Origin: Mesorhizobium loti CJ3sym
GTDB taxonomy: Bacteria > Pseudomonadota > Alphaproteobacteria > Rhizobiales > Rhizobiaceae
Length of the DNA: 64,000 nt
Assembly (NCBI RefSeq): GCF_000472785.1
Contig: NZ_AXAL01000001.1
Span: 121,070-185,069 of the forward strand
Direction of reading: 5' to 3'
Shown here piece after piece: positions 9,887 to 18,889 of this stretch. The notes under the pieces were generated by a model. It worked only from the letters and a program-made list of their open reading frames with translations. It made no database searches and was not told the DNA's origin. A program made the position numbers and the translations under genes. The stretch's first letter is position 1. Every line of letters starts with the position of its first letter.

Positions 9887-10285
9887 TTACGATCCGGGTG
9901 TCCAGGCGTCGTAGTCACCCGTGACCTGCGGGCGATGCTGATTGGTCAGCACCGAGCCCTTCGGGCGGTAGGCGGCCGGGCTACCCGTCAGGTTGGGCTG
10001 GTGTGGCTTCTGCCAGTCGCGCGGCTTGTAGTCTTCGCTCGGCGGCGCGACATCGACGCGATGATGCATCCAGCCGTGCCAGCCTGGCGGAATGGCCGAA
10101 GCTTCGGAATAGTTGCGGTAGATCACCCAGCGGCGCGTGCGGCCTTCCGAATCGATACCACCCTCGTAATAGACGTTGCCGACCTCGTCCTGGCCAACCC
10201 GCTTGCCGTACCGCCAGGTGTGCAGGCGCGTCCCTATCGTCTGGCTGTTCCACCAGGTGAAAAACTGCGTCAGGAAAGTCTTCAT
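9887..10285 (-). CDS. NADH:ubiquinone oxidoreductase subunit NDUFA12
   Basis: 132 aa. The NDUFA12/B17.2 signature is clear: FTWWNSQTIGTRLHTWRYGKRVG, GNVYYEGG, RRWVIY and PPGWHGWMHH. It is a supernumerary complex I subunit shared by alphaproteobacteria and mitochondria, located on the matrix/cytoplasmic arm. It is read in the same direction as the DUF2155 gene, 160 bp upstream of it. Confidence 0.93.
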   Translation of the reverse strand: MKTFLTQFFTWWNSQTIGTRLHTWRYGKRVGQDEVGNVYYEGGIDSEGRTRRWVIYRNYSEASAIPPGWHGWMHHRVDVAPPSEDYKPRDWQKPHQPNLTGSPAAYRPKGSVLTNQHRPQVTGDYDAWTPGS

Positions 10286-10500
10286 CGCAAAACCCTCGCG
10301 CTGGCGGCGCCTGTTTCCTGCTTATGGCGTCAGGCCCTCGGGAAGGCAAGGGTTTTGCCGCAGGCAGCGCGCAAATGGCGCGCTTGGGATCCGACACGAG
10401 CCTGTGATCGCGCGAGGCGGCAGGATGCACGCTTGCCAAGCCTTTCCGCTCTTTCTAAAGCTCAGCGCGCCCATGCGGGTATCAACCGGCCATGGGCCGA

Positions 10501-10515
10501 AGGAGGTGACGATTG
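10501..10515 (+). promoter_or_regulatory. Strong ribosome-binding site setting a TTG start of panB
   Basis: AGGAGGTGA at 10501-10509 is a near-perfect anti-16S match and is followed 3 bp later by TTG (10513). No ATG in frame has comparable support, so translation of panB is placed at the TTG codon. Confidence 0.7.
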
Positions 10516-11391
10516 GCCACAAGATTGCCGACCACCGACATTCGCATCGGCACCGAGTTGATTCGCCGCCGCAAGGGCGGCACGCCCCTGGTCTGCCTGA
10601 CGGCCTACACCTATCCCGTCGCTCGCCTGCTCGATCCCCATGTCGACCTGCTTCTGGTCGGCGACAGCGTCGCGATGGTGCTGCATGGCCATGAGACGAC
10701 ACTGGGCGCCTCGCTCGAGATGATGATTGCGCATGGCCAAGCCGTGATGCGCGGCTCTGCCAGGGCCTGCATTGTTGTCGACATGCCAGCCGGCAGCTAC
10801 GAGGAATCGGCTGATCAGGCCGTGGCCTCGGCGCGGCGCATCGTAGACGAGACCGGCTGCCAGGCGGTGAAGCTCGAAGGCGGCGTCGACATGGCCGCGC
10901 AGATCGCGGCGATCGTGGCCGCCGGCATTCCGGTCATGGGCCATATCGGCCTGCTGCCGCAGTCGGTCGAAAAGGATGGCGGCTACAAGATCAAGGGCCG
11001 CACCGACGAGACTATCGCATCGCTGATAGCCGACGCGCTCGCCGTCGAAAAAGCCGGCGCCTTCTCCGTGGTCATCGAAGGCACCATCGAGGCGGTCGCG
11101 GCCGATATCACACGCCGCATCGCCATTCCAACCATCGGCATCGGCGCCAGCGGCGAGTGCGATGGCCAGATCCTGGTCATCGACGACATGGTCGGGCTGA
11201 CCGTCGACCGTGTGCCGAAATTCGTCAAGGAATACGCCGATCTGCGAGGCGTGATCGTGCACGCCGCCGAGCGCTACGCATCGGAAGTGCGAAGCCGGAC
11301 ATTCCCCGGCCCTGACCATGTCTTTGCCGACTCAAAAGTCTTTGCCGACTCAAAAGTCCTTTCGGGCACACATGGCGGAGATGATGCATGA
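10513..11391 (+). CDS. panB: 3-methyl-2-oxobutanoate hydroxymethyltransferase
   Basis: 292 aa, first committed enzyme of pantothenate synthesis (ketopantoate from alpha-ketoisovalerate and methylene-THF). Motifs: [17 protein letters not shown] with Mg-binding Asp, [17 protein letters not shown], and [24 protein letters not shown]. The start is TTG with a strong ribosome-binding site. The C-terminus carries a perfect 18-bp tandem duplication (11321-11356), giving [12 protein letters not shown] beyond the conserved core. The stop overlaps the panC start by 4 bp (ATGA), showing translational coupling. Confidence 0.96.
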   Translation: MATRLPTTDIRIGTELIRRRKGGTPLVCLTAYTYPVARLLDPHVDLLLVGDSVAMVLHGHETTLGASLEMMIAHGQAVMRGSARACIVVDMPAGSYEESADQAVASARRIVDETGCQAVKLEGGVDMAAQIAAIVAAGIPVMGHIGLLPQSVEKDGGYKIKGRTDETIASLIADALAVEKAGAFSVVIEGTIEAVAADITRRIAIPTIGIGASGECDGQILVIDDMVGLTVDRVPKFVKEYADLRGVIVHAAERYASEVRSRTFPGPDHVFADSKVFADSKVLSGTHGGDDA

Positions 11392-12239
11392 GCCAGCCCG
11401 ACGTCGTCGACAGCGTCGCAGCACTTCGCGCGCGAATTCGTGACTGGCGGCGCGATGGCCTGCGCGTCGCCATGGTGCCAACCATGGGTGCCTTGCATGA
11501 GGGACATCTCTCCCTGATCAGGATCGCATGCGAAAAAGCCGAACGCTGCGTGGTGTCGATCTTCGTCAACCCGACGCAGTTCGCACCGAGCGAGGATCTC
11601 GACAAGTATCCGCGCCAGCTCACCCGCGACCTAGACATGCTGGCGACGGTCAAGGCCGATCTCGCCTTCACGCCGACGGTCGGCGCGATGTATCCTGCCG
11701 GCTTTGCCACCAAAATCTCGGTCGGCGGCCCGTCCGCGGGGCTCGAATCGGACTTTCGCCCGACCTTCTTCGAGGGCGTCGCCACGGTGGTGGCCAAGCT
11801 TTTTCTCCAGGCGACACCCGACTATGCGGTCTTTGGCGAAAAGGACTACCAGCAGCTTTGCGTCGTCAGGCAGCTCTGCCATGACCTCGACCTGCCGGTC
11901 GAGATCATCGGCGCGCCGACCATACGCGACGCGCATGGCCTCGCCATGTCGTCACGCAACGCCTATCTCGACGAGGCCGAACTCGCTGTCGCCCGCCAAC
12001 TCAACGTGATCCTGCGTAAGGCCGCGGCGGCGCTGGCGTCCGGCGCACATCGAGATGACGCGACCGCCGAAGCCCGCCGCGCCCTGACCGCCGCCGGCTT
12101 CCAGAAGGTCGACTATGTCGAGGCCCGCGAAAGCCTGACGCTTGCACCATGGCGCCGCGACCGCGCGGGGCGCCTGCTCGCCGCTGCCTGGCTCGGTAAG
12201 ACACGACTCATCGACAATGTGGAGGTTTCCACAGGCTAA
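11388..12239 (+). CDS. panC: Pantothenate synthetase
   Basis: 283 aa. It condenses pantoate and beta-alanine using ATP. Class I synthetase-like motifs are visible: [16 protein letters not shown] with the HxGH-type signature, [13 protein letters not shown], and [11 protein letters not shown] in place of KMSKS. The start ATG overlaps the panB stop by 4 bp. No panD is present in the window. Confidence 0.96.
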   Translation: MSQPDVVDSVAALRARIRDWRRDGLRVAMVPTMGALHEGHLSLIRIACEKAERCVVSIFVNPTQFAPSEDLDKYPRQLTRDLDMLATVKADLAFTPTVGAMYPAGFATKISVGGPSAGLESDFRPTFFEGVATVVAKLFLQATPDYAVFGEKDYQQLCVVRQLCHDLDLPVEIIGAPTIRDAHGLAMSSRNAYLDEAELAVARQLNVILRKAAAALASGAHRDDATAEARRALTAAGFQKVDYVEARESLTLAPWRRDRAGRLLAAAWLGKTRLIDNVEVSTG

Positions 12240-12299
12240 GACGGAATTTGGATCACTGATGCTTGCCCCACCGGTATGCACAAAGCCGCCCGACTTCTG

Positions 12300-12315
12300 T
12301 TTAGCTATAGCTAAA
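12300..12315. promoter_or_regulatory. 16-bp perfect palindrome upstream of LuxR-type regulator gene
   Basis: TTTAGCTATAGCTAAA is a perfect inverted repeat in an AT-rich patch (ending near 12340) of an otherwise GC-rich spacer between panC and the regulator gene. There is no T-run, so it is not a terminator. It is a plausible operator, for example for autoregulation by the downstream HTH protein (inference). Confidence 0.4.
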
Positions 12316-12475
12316 ATAAACATTTATTCGCGTATGTATGGCATTCCACCCTGACGTAATAATTCCTAACTACTGCGGCATGATCAAGTTACACAGCGGC
12401 GCTAGCGTGCAACCTAGCGCAGTGTTGTTGTGGAACCCGGCACTGCGTTACCCCGGAGGCGGTACGAGAGGGCCC

Positions 12476-13636
12476 ATGTCACTGTCGGCGGACACGATCG
12501 ACCGCGCCCTGCCTCAGGTCGTCGAGGCCATATACGATTCGGTTGCCGACGTTGACCGCTGGCAGTCGACGCTCGAAGCCATTCGTCGGCTGGCGATTGG
12601 CCAGCTTGCCATGCTGGCGGTCGTCGACACAGCGACCAATTCCGCTCGGTTTTCCGTGTCCTGCGGCGATCCTGCGATCCTGGAGCCGCTGCAACGCGAC
12701 TATCGGTCGGAGGTCCCCTTCTTCACGGCCGTGCCGAAGATGGAAATCGACATGCCCTTCACGGTCGATTCCTTCTATTCGCTGCAAGGACCAGACGCGC
12801 GGCAGAATTGGATCGACAGCCGCATCGTGCGCGAATGGGTGGAGCCCAACCGCCTGGACGACTTCTTCTGGGTAGCGCTGATGAAGCGACCAACGCGCAT
12901 CGGCACGCTGATGGTGGTGACGGACAAGGACAGGCGGCAAATCTCGACGGAAGATCTGGCGCTGGTTTCGTCGCTTGCACCGCATGTACGGCGCGCGGTA
13001 ACGATCGGCGACCTGTTCGAGGCTGAACGACGCAAGGCCGAGATTTTCCGCTCGATCATCGAAAACCTCACGCACCCGGTGATGATCGTGTCCAACGACA
13101 TGCAGATCATCTTTGCCAATTCCGCGGCCGAAGCCCTGCTGATGGAAGGCTCGGCCGTCTCATCGGTGCGTGGCCAACTGGCGTTCGCCTATCCACAAGC
13201 CAATGCCGCGATCAGCTACGCGGTCGAACTCGGCACGCGCGATGAGTTCGCGCTTGGGCCTTCCGGCATCAACATTCCGCTCGCCAAGGTCGGCGTTCCG
13301 GCCGTGGCGCATGTGATGCCGCTGGCCCGGCGCGAGATTTCGGCGCGGATGTCGCAGCGCGCCGCAGCCGCGATCTTCATTGCCGCCGTCGGCGCCACGC
13401 CGACCCCGGCACTGGACGCGATCGCGGCGCTGTTTGGCCTGACCGCAGCGGAAAAGCGCGTCACCGGCCATGTCGCCTGCGGCAAGACGCGCAGGGAGAT
13501 CGCATGCGCCAGCGGCGTTTCCGACGGCACCATCAAATCGCAGCTGGCGACGATCTTCGACAAGACGGGAACAGGCGACCAGCGGGAGCTCGAACTGCTG
13601 ATACGTGAACTGTCGCCGCCGCTGCGCTCACGCTGA
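12476..13636 (+). CDS. LuxR-family HTH transcriptional regulator with PAS-like domain
   Basis: 386 aa from ATG 12476 (MSLSADTIDRAL), preceded by GAGAGGG; the frame is open back to 12338 but that part looks non-coding. A GAF/PAS-like N-terminal half is followed by a PAS-like segment (EIFRSIIENLTHPVMIVSNDM) and a C-terminal LuxR-type HTH (FGLTAAEKRVTGHVACGKT...ASGVSDGTIKSQLATIFDKTG). Standalone regulators of this layout respond to unknown signals. The palindrome at 12300-12315 lies upstream and may be its site. Confidence 0.8.
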   Translation: MSLSADTIDRALPQVVEAIYDSVADVDRWQSTLEAIRRLAIGQLAMLAVVDTATNSARFSVSCGDPAILEPLQRDYRSEVPFFTAVPKMEIDMPFTVDSFYSLQGPDARQNWIDSRIVREWVEPNRLDDFFWVALMKRPTRIGTLMVVTDKDRRQISTEDLALVSSLAPHVRRAVTIGDLFEAERRKAEIFRSIIENLTHPVMIVSNDMQIIFANSAAEALLMEGSAVSSVRGQLAFAYPQANAAISYAVELGTRDEFALGPSGINIPLAKVGVPAVAHVMPLARREISARMSQRAAAAIFIAAVGATPTPALDAIAALFGLTAAEKRVTGHVACGKTRREIACASGVSDGTIKSQLATIFDKTGTGDQRELELLIRELSPPLRSR

Positions 13637-13653
13637 CCTGGCCTTCCCAGTGC

Positions 13654-14352
13654 CTACTCCTCCGTCGGCATGTGCAGGTACATCGACTGGATGCCGACCC
13701 GACCCGGGCCGGTGAAGCGGTTGACGATGAAGTTCATGTTGGCGCCGAAGAAGCCGCTCGACAGGCGGTCGATCTTCGTTTCCATCCGGACCGAGGCATC
13801 CTTGAACAGCCAGCCGCCCGGCTCGATGTCGATGGTCTCGCCGGCGGCCAACGTTTTCTCGAAGACATTGCCGTAGCCGTGCAGCCAGACGATGCCGTCA
13901 CCCGCATCGCCGCGAAACCGGTCGATGAAGAAGCCGCTCTGGCCAAACAGCATCGTCGCCAGGCCACGTACCCGCTCGAAGGTGTAGTCGACATTGCCCG
14001 TGGCGGCGAGAAACTGGTGTTCGCGCACCTGGATCTCTTCGCCGCGCCTAAGATGGATCGGCACGATGTGGCCGGGCCCGTCGCGGCTGAAGGCGATGAT
14101 GCCCGCTCCCGACGCTTCGGTGACGAAGATCTGCATACCGGCCATCATGCGCTTCAGCGCGCCCTTCAGCGATTTCAGGCCGATGGTGATGGTGGAGTTC
14201 TTCCACAAAAGGATGTGGTGCTCGAAATAGACCGGCATTCGCGTCACATCGACCGAAAGCACCGGCACCAGTTCACCCGCTATGTGATAGGTGACGCCAC
14301 CAAAAGTCTCATCCGACACTTGTGTCGGCATCAGTTCCGGCAAGCTTGGCAT
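13654..14352 (-). CDS. AIM24/TIGR00266-family protein
   Basis: 232 aa from ATG 14352, supported by GAGGGGGGAA upstream; the frame continues to 14442 without support. The repetitive beta-strand pattern rich in Gly and aromatic residues (GNVDYTFERVRGLATMLFGQSGFFIDRF, GDGIVWLHGYGNVFEKTLAAGE, ending NRFTGPGRVGIQSMY) is typical of AIM24-like proteins (TRAP-like double-psi fold). The biochemical role is unknown. It is convergent with the LuxR-type gene. Confidence 0.83.
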   Translation of the reverse strand: MPSLPELMPTQVSDETFGGVTYHIAGELVPVLSVDVTRMPVYFEHHILLWKNSTITIGLKSLKGALKRMMAGMQIFVTEASGAGIIAFSRDGPGHIVPIHLRRGEEIQVREHQFLAATGNVDYTFERVRGLATMLFGQSGFFIDRFRGDAGDGIVWLHGYGNVFEKTLAAGETIDIEPGGWLFKDASVRMETKIDRLSSGFFGANMNFIVNRFTGPGRVGIQSMYLHMPTEE

Positions 14353-14507
14353 GGTTCCCCCCTCGCCGCCTTGCGCGCCAGCCCATTCCGGCTTCCGCAC
14401 GGTCAGCTGCAGCAGCTTGGTATGTACCCCCCAGGCCGTCAAACGAAAACAGCCCTCCTCCGCACCGCTCGCGCGAAGGTGATCCGGACAGGTGTGCGCC
14501 GAAAGGA

Positions 14508-14999
14508 TCAGCCGGCAAGAGGCCGGCGATAGACCACCGTCGGCTCGCCGGAAGCACCGGTGTGCTCACCGGCATCGCCGGATCGCACGAAGCCGTTGGC
14601 TTCGTAGAAGGCGATGGCGCGCGTGTTCCGCGCCTCCACTTCCAGACGGATGGCGTTGGCCTCGGGAAAACTTTCGATGATCTCATCGAGGAGCATGCCG
14701 CCGATGCCCCGTCCCTGCAGGCTGGGCAGCACGTAGAGCTGTCTCAGGACAACCAGCTTGCCGCCGTCGATGCTCTCGGCAAAAGCCACGCCGCCTATGC
14801 GCTTGCCGTCATCGGCAACGAGGAAGTCGCTGTTGGGTTTGATCAGCCGCGCCTTCAGAGAGGCGATCGAATGCCATTCGTCGGTGATCTCGGTGACCTT
14901 GGCGGCACCGTAGATGGCGTCATACGTCGCATGCCAGGTTTCGACCAGCACTGCACGAATTGCATCAAGGTCACGTTCGCCTGCGGTGCGGACGAACAT
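14508..14999 (-). CDS. GNAT-family N-acetyltransferase
   Basis: 163 aa. The acetyl-CoA binding motif A is LYVLPSLQGRGIGGMLLDEII, followed by RLEVEARNTRAIAFYEANGF. The acceptor substrate is unknown. It starts 4 bp after the stop of gatB, so it lies in the same transcript. Confidence 0.88.
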   Translation of the reverse strand: MFVRTAGERDLDAIRAVLVETWHATYDAIYGAAKVTEITDEWHSIASLKARLIKPNSDFLVADDGKRIGGVAFAESIDGGKLVVLRQLYVLPSLQGRGIGGMLLDEIIESFPEANAIRLEVEARNTRAIAFYEANGFVRSGDAGEHTGASGEPTVVYRRPLAG

Positions 15000-15003
15000 G
15001 GCC

Positions 15004-16503
15004 TTACTCGATGCCGAGCTTGGCTTTGACGAGGTCGTTGACCGCCTGCGGGTTGGCCTTGCCGCCGGTGGCCTTCATCACCTGGCCAACGAACCAGCCG
15101 GCCATGGTCGGCTTGGCGCGCGCCTGTTCGACCTTGTCGGGATTGGCCGCGATCACCTCGTCGACCGCCTTCTCGATGGCGCCGGTGTCGGTGACCTGCT
15201 TCAAGCCACGGCTTTCGACCAGCTGGCGCGGATCGCCGCCTTCGTTCCAGACGATCTCGAACAGGTCCTTGGCAATCTTGCCGGAGATGGTGCCATCCTT
15301 GATCAGGTCGATGACCGCGCCGAGCTGGTCGGGTGAAACCGGAGCATTTTCAATGTCCTTGCCCGCCTTGTTCAATTGGCCGAGCAGATCGTTGATGACC
15401 CAGTTGGCGGCGAGCTTGCCGTCACGTCCGGCGGCCACCTTCTCGAAATAGTCGGCGACCGACTTTTCCGACACCAGAATCGAAGCGTCGTAGGTCGAGA
15501 GACCCAGCGAGGAGATCAGCCGCGCCTTCTTGTCGTCGGGCAGTTCCGGCAGTCCTGTGGCCAAAGCATCGACATAGGCCTGGTCGAATTCCAGCGGCAG
15601 AAGATCGGGATCGGGAAAATAGCGGTAGTCGTGCGCTTCTTCCTTCGAGCGCATGGAGCGCGTCTCGCCCTTGACGGCGTCATATAGCCGCGTTTCCTGG
15701 TCGATCTTGCCGCCGTCCTCCAGGATGGCGATCTGGCGGCGCGCCTCATAGTCGATGGCCTGGCCGATGAAGCGGATCGAGTTCATGTTCTTGATCTCGC
15801 AGCGTGTGCCGAACTCGCCACCGGGCCGGCGCACCGAGACGTTGACGTCGGCGCGCAGCGAGCCTTCATCCATGTTGCCGTCGCAGGTACCGAGATAGCG
15901 CATGATGGTGCGCAGCTTGGTGACATAGGCCTTGGCTTCATCGCCGGAGCGCAGGTCAGGCTTGGAGACGATCTCCATCAGCGCCACGCCAGAGCGGTTG
16001 AGGTCGACATAGGACATGGTCGGATGCTGGTCGTGTATCGACTTGCCGGCATCCTGCTCCAGATGCAGCCGCTCGATGCCAACCTCGATGTCCTCGAACT
16101 CGCCCTGCCGGTCCGGTCCGACCGAGACAATCACCGTGCCCTCGCCGACGATCGGCTGCTTGAACTGCGAGATCTGGTAGCCCTGCGGCAGGTCGGGATA
16201 GAAATAGTTCTTTCGATCGAAGACCGACTTGTGGTTGATCTGCGCCTTCAGGCCGAGACCGGTGCGGATCGCCTGCTTGACGCATTCCTCGTTGATGACG
16301 GGCAGCATGCCCGGCATGGCCGCATCGACCAGGCTGACATTGGCATTGGGGGCCGCACCGAAAGCGGTCGAAGCGCCGGAAAACAATTTTGCTTCCGAGA
16401 TGACCTGCGCGTGAACCTCGAGACCGATGATGATTTCCCAGTCGCCGGTGGCGCCAGGGATCAGGCGTTTTGCGTCGGGCGTGCGGGTATCGATGAGTGT
16501 CAT
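15004..16503 (-). CDS. gatB: Aspartyl/glutamyl-tRNA(Asn/Gln) amidotransferase subunit B
   Basis: 499 aa, full length. Blocks seen: [64 protein letters not shown], and the C-terminal YqeY-like tail with [19 protein letters not shown]. It forms GatCAB, which converts Glu-tRNA(Gln) and Asp-tRNA(Asn) to the amide forms. gatA and gatC are not in the window. A GNAT gene follows at 4 bp. Upstream is an unusually long 700-bp spacer. Confidence 0.97.
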   Translation of the reverse strand: MTLIDTRTPDAKRLIPGATGDWEIIIGLEVHAQVISEAKLFSGASTAFGAAPNANVSLVDAAMPGMLPVINEECVKQAIRTGLGLKAQINHKSVFDRKNYFYPDLPQGYQISQFKQPIVGEGTVIVSVGPDRQGEFEDIEVGIERLHLEQDAGKSIHDQHPTMSYVDLNRSGVALMEIVSKPDLRSGDEAKAYVTKLRTIMRYLGTCDGNMDEGSLRADVNVSVRRPGGEFGTRCEIKNMNSIRFIGQAIDYEARRQIAILEDGGKIDQETRLYDAVKGETRSMRSKEEAHDYRYFPDPDLLPLEFDQAYVDALATGLPELPDDKKARLISSLGLSTYDASILVSEKSVADYFEKVAAGRDGKLAANWVINDLLGQLNKAGKDIENAPVSPDQLGAVIDLIKDGTISGKIAKDLFEIVWNEGGDPRQLVESRGLKQVTDTGAIEKAVDEVIAANPDKVEQARAKPTMAGWFVGQVMKATGGKANPQAVNDLVKAKLGIE

Positions 16504-16639
16504 GGCCTGCCGTCAAATTCAGAATTGATGCTGAATGCACTGCGCATTCAGGAGGTACAAATCGTACCCGCTTCGCTAGTGCAAACCGCCAAAAGAGACA
16601 AGCGCAAAGCCGCGGGCTGGCCTTTTCGGCCGCTTTCGC

Positions 16640-16775
16640 CTATAGGACGCTCATCCCAATGGAGAGTGGATGTCCACTTACGCTCAGTCCCGGTAGAGCC
16701 CTGACCTCGTAGCGAGGCAGGGCAGAAAACCTGAAACCCCGTGCCGCGAAGCTTCGCGGCGGCGGCATTTTTTGT
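16640..16775 (+). ncRNA. Candidate intergenic small RNA, divergent to gatB
   Basis: This 700-bp spacer has no plus-strand gene upstream, yet contains a terminator-like structure on that strand. A possible -10 (CTATAG, about 16639) with CTGGCC 17 bp upstream would start a transcript of roughly 130 nt. It would hold a hairpin GCCCTG-a-CCTCG-tag-CGAGG-CAGGGC and end in the perfect palindrome at 16743-16760 plus a T-run. No known sRNA family was recognised. The call rests on structure only. Confidence 0.3.
16743..16775 (+). terminator. Orphan rho-independent terminator
   Basis: GCCGCGAAGCTTCGCGGC (16743-16760) is a perfect 18-bp palindrome, followed by GGCGGCATTTTTTG. On the plus strand no protein gene precedes it, which is the main reason for the sRNA candidate. 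Confidence 0.5.
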
Positions 16776-16811
16776 TTTCCCGGAAAAACTCTCACATGGA
16801 TATTTCGCGCA

Positions 16812-16859
16812 GCGCATGACCCCGAAAATCGGAATCGATTTTCGGAAAGGATCATGCGC
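16812..16859. repeat. Rhizobial intergenic palindromic repeat (GCATGA/TCATGC type)
   Basis: Outer arms GCGCATGA and TCATGCGC and inner arms CCGAAAATCG/CGATTTTCGG make a 48-bp imperfect palindrome. Elements with this consensus are dispersed in Mesorhizobium and related genomes. A second member lies at 28761-28809. Confidence 0.6.
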
Positions 16860-16872
16860 CAAGTTATAAGTG

Positions 16873-16916
16873 CCACAGCGTCCTTTGCGCGTCCAAGAGG
16901 ACGCGCGGCGCTGTGG
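16873..16916. repeat. Long inverted repeat adjoining the palindromic element
   Basis: CCACAGCG...GCGCGTCC-AAGA-GGACGCGC..CGCTGTGG forms a long interrupted stem with a tetraloop. It lies 13 bp from the element at 16812 and looks like the second half of a composite repeat of the RIME kind. Confidence 0.55.
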
Positions 16917-16959
16917 GACAGCGCATCCTGCATTTGCTCGCGCAGGGCGGACGCATTGA

Positions 16960-17157
16960 AATCGAAAAGAACCAAAAAAACGGATCGCCTCCGTCAAATG
17001 TCTGACCCGCGACGGCTGGCACTATCCGGGCGTCGATCTCGACCTGTTTCGAAAGTTGAAACGCAAGAAGGCGGTTTCGTCGCCGGAAGATGGCGGTCCC
17101 TACCGCACCACAAGGCGCGGACTAGAACTCGTCCGTTCCGAACTCGACAACAGATAG
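16960..17157 (+). pseudogene. Possible gene remnant (65 codons, no start codon)
   Basis: An open stretch ending at TAG 17155 reads ...SVKCLTRDGWHYPGVDLD, then LFRKLKRKKAVSSPEDGG and YRTTRRGLELVRSELDNR. The composition looks like a real, basic, globular C-terminus, but upstream of it there is no ATG/GTG/TTG in frame before a stop at 16957. It may be a decayed gene end or chance. The family is not recognised. Confidence 0.3.
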
Positions 17158-17205
17158 CCTGTGGTTCCGCCGGTCGGCACTCCGGCCGGCGGTTCCGTTC
17201 GCCGC

Positions 17206-17637
17206 TCAGGCAGTGGCGATGTAGGCCCTGATCTCGTTGGCCTCACGCTCGACATCCTCGATGCGTCGCTTGACCACGTCGCCGATGGAGACGATGCCGT
17301 CGAGCAGGCCGTCCTTTTCCACAGGCAGATGGCGGAAGCGGCCCCTGGTCATGATCTCCATGACCTCGTTGACGGTGTGGTTCTCATTGCAGATCTTCAC
17401 CTTCGGCGTCATTGCCGAACGCACCGCGATATCGAGTGCCGCACCACCTTCCTTGGCGACAACCCGCACGATGTCGCGCTCGGACAGGATGCCGACGATC
17501 TTGCGATCGCCATTGGTGATGACCAGCGCACCGATCTTGTGTTCGGCCAGGATGCGGATGGCTTCGCTGAGCTTTTCGTTCGGCCCGAGCGTCATCACGT
17601 CGTGGCCTTTTCTCTCGAGAATTGCCTTAACAGTCAT
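17206..17637 (-). CDS. Tandem CBS-domain protein
   Basis: 143 aa consisting of two CBS motifs: residues about 5-60 (MTLGPNEKLSEAIRILAEHKIGALVI...GILSERDIV) and 75-135 (NHTVNEVMEIMTRGRFRHLPVEKDGLLDGIVSIGDVV). Such stand-alone pairs bind adenine nucleotides and act as energy sensors, but the partner is unknown. It is read with the rhomboid gene 87 bp upstream. Confidence 0.9.
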   Translation of the reverse strand: MTVKAILERKGHDVMTLGPNEKLSEAIRILAEHKIGALVITNGDRKIVGILSERDIVRVVAKEGGAALDIAVRSAMTPKVKICNENHTVNEVMEIMTRGRFRHLPVEKDGLLDGIVSIGDVVKRRIEDVEREANEIRAYIATA

Positions 17638-17724
17638 GGCTTCCTCCTCCGCTTTGCTTTCCGGTCCCCTGCCCAGACCGGCTTCACATAAGAGTGAACA
17701 TCGTGCGCCGTGATCGGTTGCATT

Positions 17725-18483
17725 TCAAGTGCGGTGGTCGCTGCTCTCCCATTCGGACGGCTGCCATCGCCGGTCGAACCACCGCAGGCCGAAGAAGCCG
17801 GCGACGAAGCCGCCAATATGGGCCTCCCAGGCGATCTGGCCGTCTATTCCAGGGGCGAAGCCAAGCAAGCCTGTGGCGAGATTGATGATCATCCAGACGG
17901 CGAGGAAGATCACGACGCCGCGTAAGCGCAGTACAATGCTGATCGGCAGCACGGGACCTGCGAAGGCAGCCTTGCCGGCCGAGCGGTCGGTGCGGAAACC
18001 AAAACGTGCCGCGGCACCCATCATGCCCGATATGGCGCCGGAGGCACCGACCAGCGGCGCCTCGCCATAGGGATGCATGGCCCAGAAGAGCACCACGGAA
18101 GCCAGTCCGGTGACGGCGAAGAACAAGGCGAACCAGAGCGCGCCGAGACGGTTGGCCAGCGGCGAGCCGAAGGCGGCGAGCCAGACCATGTTGATGGCGA
18201 TATGGGCAAAGCCGCCATGCATGAAGGCATAGGTGAAGGGCCGCGTGAACAGGAACCAGTCGAAGCCGTATTGTCCGGTGTAAAGGACAGGGATGAAGGC
18301 CCCGTCGTAGAGCAGCGTCATTTGCTGCGCGTCGTTCAGGACATATTGCTGCAGCAGAAAGACGGCCGCGCAAATGCCGATCACCGCCAGCACGACCGGC
18401 GGCAGATTGAACACCGGCTCGCGTGTCGGAGGTGGCATGTTTTCGGCCTGTTCGGCCTCGGAAGGATTTTGCGGTTCGCTCAT
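17725..18483 (-). CDS. Rhomboid-family intramembrane serine protease
   Basis: 252 aa from ATG 18483; an upstream in-frame GTG is possible. Six or seven hydrophobic segments. Catalytic serine lies in LVGASGAISGMMGA (GxSG), catalytic histidine in EAHIGGFVAGFFG, and the oxyanion helper in HGGFAHIAINMVWLAAFG. It cleaves transmembrane substrates in the lipid bilayer; the substrates are unknown. The N-terminal 30 residues are Pro/Glu-rich and cytoplasmic. Confidence 0.88.
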   Translation of the reverse strand: MSEPQNPSEAEQAENMPPPTREPVFNLPPVVLAVIGICAAVFLLQQYVLNDAQQMTLLYDGAFIPVLYTGQYGFDWFLFTRPFTYAFMHGGFAHIAINMVWLAAFGSPLANRLGALWFALFFAVTGLASVVLFWAMHPYGEAPLVGASGAISGMMGAAARFGFRTDRSAGKAAFAGPVLPISIVLRLRGVVIFLAVWMIINLATGLLGFAPGIDGQIAWEAHIGGFVAGFFGLRWFDRRWQPSEWESSDHRT

Positions 18484-18889
18484 CTGCAGTCGCACTCGGT
18501 GGTGGTTCGATCTGGGGCTGGTTCGATCTGGCCAGCATCTAGATCACGGCCAACGGAACCGCAAACGGCGAATCGTCCTGATGCGAATCAAAAAAGAAGC
18601 CGTTCAAGGTTTCCCTTGAACGGCCGGTCGAGCCCCCTGCTCCCCTAAAACTCTTGACTGAAGTGCTGCCGATCGTCGCGAAACGACCGCTTCTGGAGTG
18701 GTTTTGGTGTGCCACAGGGCCTGCTTCGCCGCAACGTAAACCAGTTGTTAACCTTAACGGCCCCGACCCGTGAACAAGTGTTAACGACGCTGGCACGGTT
18801 CCTGCTCCCCAACGCATGTAAGTCATCGGAGGGCGCCCTTCTGTTCACCGATGGGACATCAGACGACAGAATGCGCGGAGCAGCATATT
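18484..18889. other. 406-bp spacer between rhomboid and PAS-like genes
   Basis: It holds a 16-bp-period tandem repeat of TGGTTCGATCTGG (18503-18531), the minus-strand terminator at 18590-18624, and a CTTGAC-like element at 18652. No convincing coding frame was seen. Confidence 0.5.
18590..18624 (-). terminator. Orphan rho-independent terminator on the minus strand
   Basis: A perfect 11-bp stem GCCGTTCAAGG/CCTTGAACGGC with loop TTTC (18599-18624). Read on the minus strand it is followed by TTCTTTTTTGATT, a textbook terminator tail. No minus-strand gene ends here: the nearest upstream gene on that strand is far away and 18890 is on the plus strand. It may end a small RNA made from about 18625-18780. 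Confidence 0.6.
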
